Part shown: positions 40,658-42,830 of the stretch, one piece after another | How the letters are laid out: each line of letters starts with the position of its first letter | Numbering within the stretch: the first letter of the stretch is position 1 | Assembly: GCA_900541675.1 (NCBI GenBank) | Contig: UQKU01000018.1 | Span: 1-42,830, forward strand | Length of the DNA stretch: 42,830 nt | Direction of reading: 5' to 3' | DNA from: an uncultured Collinsella sp. | GTDB lineage: Bacteria > Actinomycetota > Coriobacteriia > Coriobacteriales > Coriobacteriaceae | Notes under the pieces: model-generated | What the model saw: the letters and a program-made list of their open reading frames with translations, nothing else | Told to the model about the DNA's origin: nothing | Database searches by the model: none | Program-made: the position numbers and the translations under genes

Positions 40658-40999
40658 ATGTCCGAGCCCGCAACCAATGCCGGCATGAACACGCTCGTTG
40701 CCGTAGCCATCGCCCCGTGCGGCACCGGTGACGAGCTATCCGCCGAAGTCGCCGAGGTCGTACGCGTCATTCGCGAGAGCGGCCTTCCCAACCGCACCAC
40801 CTCGATGTTCACCGAAATCGAGGGCGACTGGGACGAGGTCATGCAGGTCGTGCGCGACGCGACCTTTGTGTTGGCGAGCAAGGGTATCCGCACCGAAGTC
40901 GTGCTCAAAGCCGATATTCGACCCGGATTTACCGACACCATGACCGGCAAACTCGAGCGCATGGAAGCGCAGATCAAAAAACAGGAGGAAGCACGATGA
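40658..40999 (+). CDS. MTH1187/YkoF-type thiamine-binding protein
   Basis: 113 residues, 3 bases after thiM and overlapping thiE by four (ATGA). It is a ferredoxin-like DUF77 domain: LVAVAIAPCGTGDELSAEVAEVVRVIRESGLPNRTTSMFTEIEGDWDEVM, then LKADIRPGFTDTM. Family members bind thiamine or hydroxymethylpyrimidine; the position inside a TPP-regulated operon supports that. It may buffer or channel the precursor. Confidence 0.88.
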   Translation: MSEPATNAGMNTLVAVAIAPCGTGDELSAEVAEVVRVIRESGLPNRTTSMFTEIEGDWDEVMQVVRDATFVLASKGIRTEVVLKADIRPGFTDTMTGKLERMEAQIKKQEEAR

Positions 41000-41691
41000 G
41001 TATCCGCGACAACCTTGATATCTCGGCTTATCTGGTACTCGGCCCCGAAAACACGCTCGGGCGCCCCGTGGGCGATGTGGTGGCCCGGGCACTCGACGCA
41101 GGCTTTACCTGCATTCAGGTGCGCTCCAAGGTGGCAAGCGCCCGCGAGATCATCGCGCTGACGGGCGATGCCGCGCAGGCTATCGCTCAGGCCGGCAAGA
41201 CCGGACAGGTCGCCCTGCTGATCGACGACCGCCTTGACTGCGTACTCGCCGCACGTGAGCAGGGTATTGCCGTCGACGGCGTGCACGTGGGCCAGAGCGA
41301 CATTCCCGTCGAGGTCTGTCGCAAGCTGCTGGGGCCCAACGCCATCGTGGGCCTTTCCGCCCGTTGCGAGGAGATGCTCGAGTACGTCAAGACCGCCGAC
41401 ATGAGCCTAGTCGACTACCTGGGCATCGGCCCACTCCACGAGACCGAGACCAAGCGCGACTGCGGACGCGCGGCCGACGGCTCTATCATCACCAAGAGCT
41501 TTGAGGACCTGGCCGCCCTCCACGCGGCAAGCCCCGTGCCCATCGTGGTGGGCGGCGGCGTCAAGACGGCCGACTTGCCGCAGCTTAAGGCAACCGGCGT
41601 CGATGGCTTCTTTGTGGTGAGCGCCGTCTGCAGTGCCGACGACCCCTACGCCGCCGCCAAGGAGCTTGTCGATACCTGGCAGCAGGCATAG
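40996..41691 (+). CDS. thiE: Thiamine-phosphate synthase
   Basis: 231 residues. TIM-barrel enzyme joining HMP-pyrophosphate with thiazole phosphate to form thiamine phosphate. Features: FTCIQVRSK, LLIDDRLDCVLAAREQGIAVDGVHVGQSD, IVGLSARCEEML, YLGIGPLHET-TKRD, and VPIVVGGGVKTADLPQL and GVDGFFVVSAVCSADDP for phosphate binding. No thiD is present in the window, so HMP kinase must be elsewhere; the operon is a salvage set. Confidence 0.94.
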   Translation: MSIRDNLDISAYLVLGPENTLGRPVGDVVARALDAGFTCIQVRSKVASAREIIALTGDAAQAIAQAGKTGQVALLIDDRLDCVLAAREQGIAVDGVHVGQSDIPVEVCRKLLGPNAIVGLSARCEEMLEYVKTADMSLVDYLGIGPLHETETKRDCGRAADGSIITKSFEDLAALHAASPVPIVVGGGVKTADLPQLKATGVDGFFVVSAVCSADDPYAAAKELVDTWQQA

Positions 41692-41735
41692 GTATAGGCC
41701 GAGCAGCTGATTCGCAGCCTCATATCTTCAGCAAT

Positions 41736-41783
41736 GGAAAGCGCATCCCAGTTTGGACCTCCATTCCGGGATGCGCTTTCCGC
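41736..41783. terminator. Terminator hairpin between thiE and the patatin gene
   Basis: GGAAAGCGCATCCC (41736-41749) pairs exactly with GGGATGCGCTTTCC (41768-41781). The 18-base loop is long and there is no T-run, but the 14-bp perfect stem lies between two convergent genes. Confidence 0.65.
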
Positions 41784-41790
41784 CGCCGCC

Positions 41791-42660
41791 CTACCCCGCC
41801 AGATACGCTTCCAGCGCGGGCAACGTCGCCTCCGCATCGCGGCGGCCGATCTGGTAGATGCGCTCGAGCTCATCGGGCTCGCGGCACAGCGACGGCACCT
41901 TCACCGATTCGCTCGGCCGCACCACAAAGATCTCGCCAGCGGCTTCGCGACGCGCCAGGTCATCGAGCGTGGCATTGTAGACCTCGTGCCGATGCTCAAG
42001 CGCCGCAACAAACTCCGGATAGTGACGATACACGCGACGCAGCATGGGCATCACGCTATTGGGCTGCTTTACAAAGCCTGCCGGCTGCGTCAGCACCACC
42101 ACGTTGCGATCATAGCCCTGCGCAAACAGCCAAGCGCTGGGAATGGAATCGGCAACACCGCCATCCAAGTACTTACGGCCCTCGATGGCAACAGGACGCG
42201 TCGCCACGGGAATCGCCGACGACGCCCGGATCCACTCAATATCGCGCTCGTCGCCATAGGGCAGGTCATGGTAGACGGCCTGCCCCGTCTTAAGATCGGT
42301 ACATACGCACGTAAACCGCATGGGGCAGGCGCGATATGCCTCCAGATCGATGGGATCGCGCTCGATGGGTACCTCATGATAGGCAAACTCGGCATTGAAC
42401 ATATCGCCGGTTCGCAACCAGCTCGTCACGCTCGCATAGCGCTTGTCGGCGCAATAGGCCTTGTTGTAGCGAATGGCGCGGCCGATCTGGCGCGATTTAA
42501 AGTTGTAGCCAAACGCCGCGCCCGCCGAGACACCCACCATATGGTCGCAGGTTAAGCCGTGCTCCATCCATACGTCGAGCACGCCCGCCGTATACATACC
42601 GCGGTAGCCGCCTCCCTCGAGCGCGAGCCCCACCGTGCGCGTCATAGTTGGCTGTGCCAT
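41791..42660 (-). CDS. Patatin-like phospholipase
   Basis: 289 residues; GGAG lies 8 bases upstream of ATG 42660. Oxyanion loop GGGYRG (16-21), nucleophile elbow GVSAG (Ser45), and dyad Asp166 in DGGVADSIP: all catalytic parts of the patatin/RssA-like family are present. No signal peptide or membrane segment. Acyl hydrolysis of phospholipids or other esters is inferred from the family. Single gene. Confidence 0.9.
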   Translation of the reverse strand: MAQPTMTRTVGLALEGGGYRGMYTAGVLDVWMEHGLTCDHMVGVSAGAAFGYNFKSRQIGRAIRYNKAYCADKRYASVTSWLRTGDMFNAEFAYHEVPIERDPIDLEAYRACPMRFTCVCTDLKTGQAVYHDLPYGDERDIEWIRASSAIPVATRPVAIEGRKYLDGGVADSIPSAWLFAQGYDRNVVVLTQPAGFVKQPNSVMPMLRRVYRHYPEFVAALEHRHEVYNATLDDLARREAAGEIFVVRPSESVKVPSLCREPDELERIYQIGRRDAEATLPALEAYLAG

Positions 42661-42788
42661 GCGACCATCTCCGTCCCCGCAAATTTAAACGGAACAAGTA
42701 TACCCATCAACATATACCGCCCCAGTCGCATTTTTATCGAACATCGCATCATCGGGTTGATTTTCAATCTCAACGCAACAGCCTGAAC

Positions 42789-42830
42789 GGGCCCCGCGTT
42801 TCCGCAGCTAGCGCAACGCGGGAATAGCCC
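42789..42830. terminator. Hairpin at the right edge, possible terminator of a gene beyond the window
   Basis: CCCGCGTT (42793-42800) pairs with AACGCGGG (42815-42822), extended by GGGC/GCCC across a small interior loop. What lies to the right is unknown. Confidence 0.4.

Noticed and set aside
1..42830. Prophage, plasmid, integrative element or restriction system
   Set aside because: No integrase, transposase, replication, capsid or restriction genes are seen, and gene style is uniform.

Overview
The window looks like chromosomal DNA of a gut Coriobacteriia (Actinomycetota), most likely Collinsella or a close relative. This is judged from the high GC content, strong purine-rich ribosome binding sites, the gene set (bile salt hydrolase, reverse rubrerythrin, DUF3516 helicase, DUF2130 protein, LAxTG surface proteins) and a sequence style I associate with that group; no search was run. 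I see no rRNA, tRNA, CRISPR array, phage, integrase or IS transposase. Most of the window is housekeeping and metabolic DNA with compact transcription units separated by clear hairpin terminators.

Layout. 1-2.4 kb: start of an Elp3-like radical SAM gene, then a two-gene membrane module (membrane-anchored XRE regulator plus DUF4097 protein). 2.6-7.2 kb: a methyltransferase, a TrmB-like tRNA methyltransferase and a DUF3516 helicase. 7.3-10.8 kb: DUF2130 coiled-coil protein, a HIRAN / 59-residue protein / metallophosphoesterase cluster, and a tiny hydrophobic peptide that may be a type I toxin. 10.8-13.5 kb: aldehyde and alcohol dehydrogenase operon with two Rex-like operators, divergent from a reverse rubrerythrin. 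14.3-17.3 kb: PdxR divergent from pdxS-pdxT. 17.4-20.8 kb: hairpin-rich gap, a MarR-like protein with an RGG tail, an MFS exporter, a peptide deformylase. 20.9-26.9 kb: HTH-aminotransferase (AlaA) fusion with its own operator array, a LysR/EamA divergent pair, and Kup. 27-30 kb: bile salt hydrolase, a deformylase-like protein lacking the catalytic Glu, and a purine permease. 30.3-34.1 kb: two tandem beta-helix surface proteins produced by a 2.05-kb duplication that carried along the last codons of the purine permease. 34.3-39.6 kb: esterase, uracil permease, MetE/YxjG-like methyltransferase, LysR, HAD phosphatase. 39.6-42.7 kb: TPP riboswitch with thiM, a thiamine-binding protein and thiE, then a patatin-like phospholipase.

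How it fits together. Several units are cofactor or redox circuits with visible control sites: PLP (PdxR-pdxST), thiamine (TPP riboswitch), NADH balance (Rex-like sites at the alcohol/aldehyde dehydrogenases next to an oxygen/peroxide scavenger) and alanine/pyruvate exchange (HTH-AlaA). Host adaptation is represented by the bile salt hydrolase and the wall-anchored proteins.

The least ordinary items are the MarR-RGG protein, the HTH-AlaA gene with a perfect internal ribosome binding site that would release a 405-residue AlaA, the deformylase paralogue with HMIDH in place of HExDH, the duplication scar at 32.1 kb, a short hairpin family (three copies) with a shared CTGTCCC-type loop, and the unannotated small genes at 9838-10017 and 10598-10681. 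No single spectacular new system is evident; the best candidates for undescribed biology are the MarR-RGG protein and the HTH-AlaA autoregulated gene.
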